Positions 14,243 through 14,373 of a stretch of DNA of 14,373 nt are shown one piece after another. Under the pieces are notes generated by a model. It was not told where the DNA came from. It did no database searches and saw only the letters and a list, made by a program, of their open reading frames with translations. A program made the position numbers and the translations under genes. Origin of the DNA: Bacillota bacterium (GTDB taxonomy: Bacteria; Bacillota; Clostridia; Lachnospirales; Lachnospiraceae); the NCBI GenBank assembly GCA_023387655.1, contig JAEWHR010000262.1, forward strand, positions 1-14,373, given 5' to 3'. The number at the start of each line of letters is the position of its first letter. The first letter of the stretch is position 1.

Positions 14243-14373
14243 ATGCCAATAGTGGAGGAACTGAACATTGATAATATAGATGCAATTACACGGTTTTTTA
14301 AGGAAGTTTTTACAGCCGAGCCGTGGAATGATGATTGGAGTAATGAAAATCAACTTCATGAATACATCAAAGA
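14243..14373 (+). CDS. GNAT-like acetyltransferase, N-terminus only (runs off window)
   Basis: ATG 14243 follows AGGAG (14231-14235) by seven bases. The 43 visible residues, beginning MPIVEELNIDNIDAITRFF and containing AEPWNDDWS, match the start of GNAT-family N-acetyltransferases, where a 'F...EPWND.W' segment follows the first strand and helix. The acetyl-CoA binding motif would lie beyond the window, so the family call is probable but not proven. Confidence 0.6.
   Translation, partial: MPIVEELNIDNIDAITRFFKEVFTAEPWNDDWSNENQLHEYIK

Noticed and set aside
1..14373. CRISPR array, tRNA or rRNA genes
   Set aside because: No regularly spaced repeats and no cloverleaf or rRNA-like sequence were seen on either strand.

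Overview
The window is low-GC DNA (clearly AT-rich) with strong AGGAGG-type ribosome binding sites, short operons and intrinsic terminators. Protein styles fit a Firmicute of the Clostridia, most likely Lachnospiraceae (a Lachnoclostridium phytofermentans-like organism). The species assignment is inference from protein style only.

Layout. 1-1512: 3' part of an ABC exporter half-transporter, cut by the window edge. 1513-1747: a spacer that may hold the remains of a decayed gene. 1748-2464: a TauE/SafE-type membrane permease. 2612-2971: a small YccF-family membrane protein followed by an intrinsic terminator. 3109-6784: a promoter, a 5' leader hairpin and a three-gene operon for a periplasmic-type binding lipoprotein, a LytS/YesM-type sensor histidine kinase and a short AraC-type response regulator. 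8853-13949: a second binding lipoprotein, a fused double-domain permease and an unusually long ATPase, together a complete ABC importer of the Fe3+/hexose-phosphate/polyamine-like class, closed by a strong terminator. 14243-end: start of a GNAT-like acetyltransferase.

The main discovery lies between the sensor operon and the transporter operon. Positions 7069-8644 form a discrete 1576-bp mobile element. Its ends are imperfect terminal inverted repeats beginning GGCTCTG (17 of the first 21 bases match), and it is flanked on both sides by the same 8-bp direct repeat AATAAATA, a target-site duplication. Inside, reading leftward, are the truncated and frameshifted N-terminus of an IS1595-type zinc-ribbon transposase and then an intact 317-residue passenger gene with its own ribosome binding site and hairpin terminator. 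No catalytic transposase domain remains. The element therefore looks like a mobile insertion cassette: an IS1595 derivative whose transposase core is gone and which carries a cargo gene for an alpha/alpha-toroid-like protein of unknown function.

How the genes may work together. Lipoprotein 1, the kinase and the 252-residue regulator resemble the HptA-HptS-HptR arrangement, in which a binding protein presents an external ligand (hexose phosphate in Staphylococcus aureus) to the kinase. The regulator would then activate the neighbouring importer. An inverted repeat just upstream of a -35-poor promoter in front of lipoprotein 2 is a candidate operator. The importer's ATPase carries about 120 extra residues between the Q-loop and the signature motif, which is rare for this family and may be a regulatory domain. 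The ligand cannot be read from the sequence.
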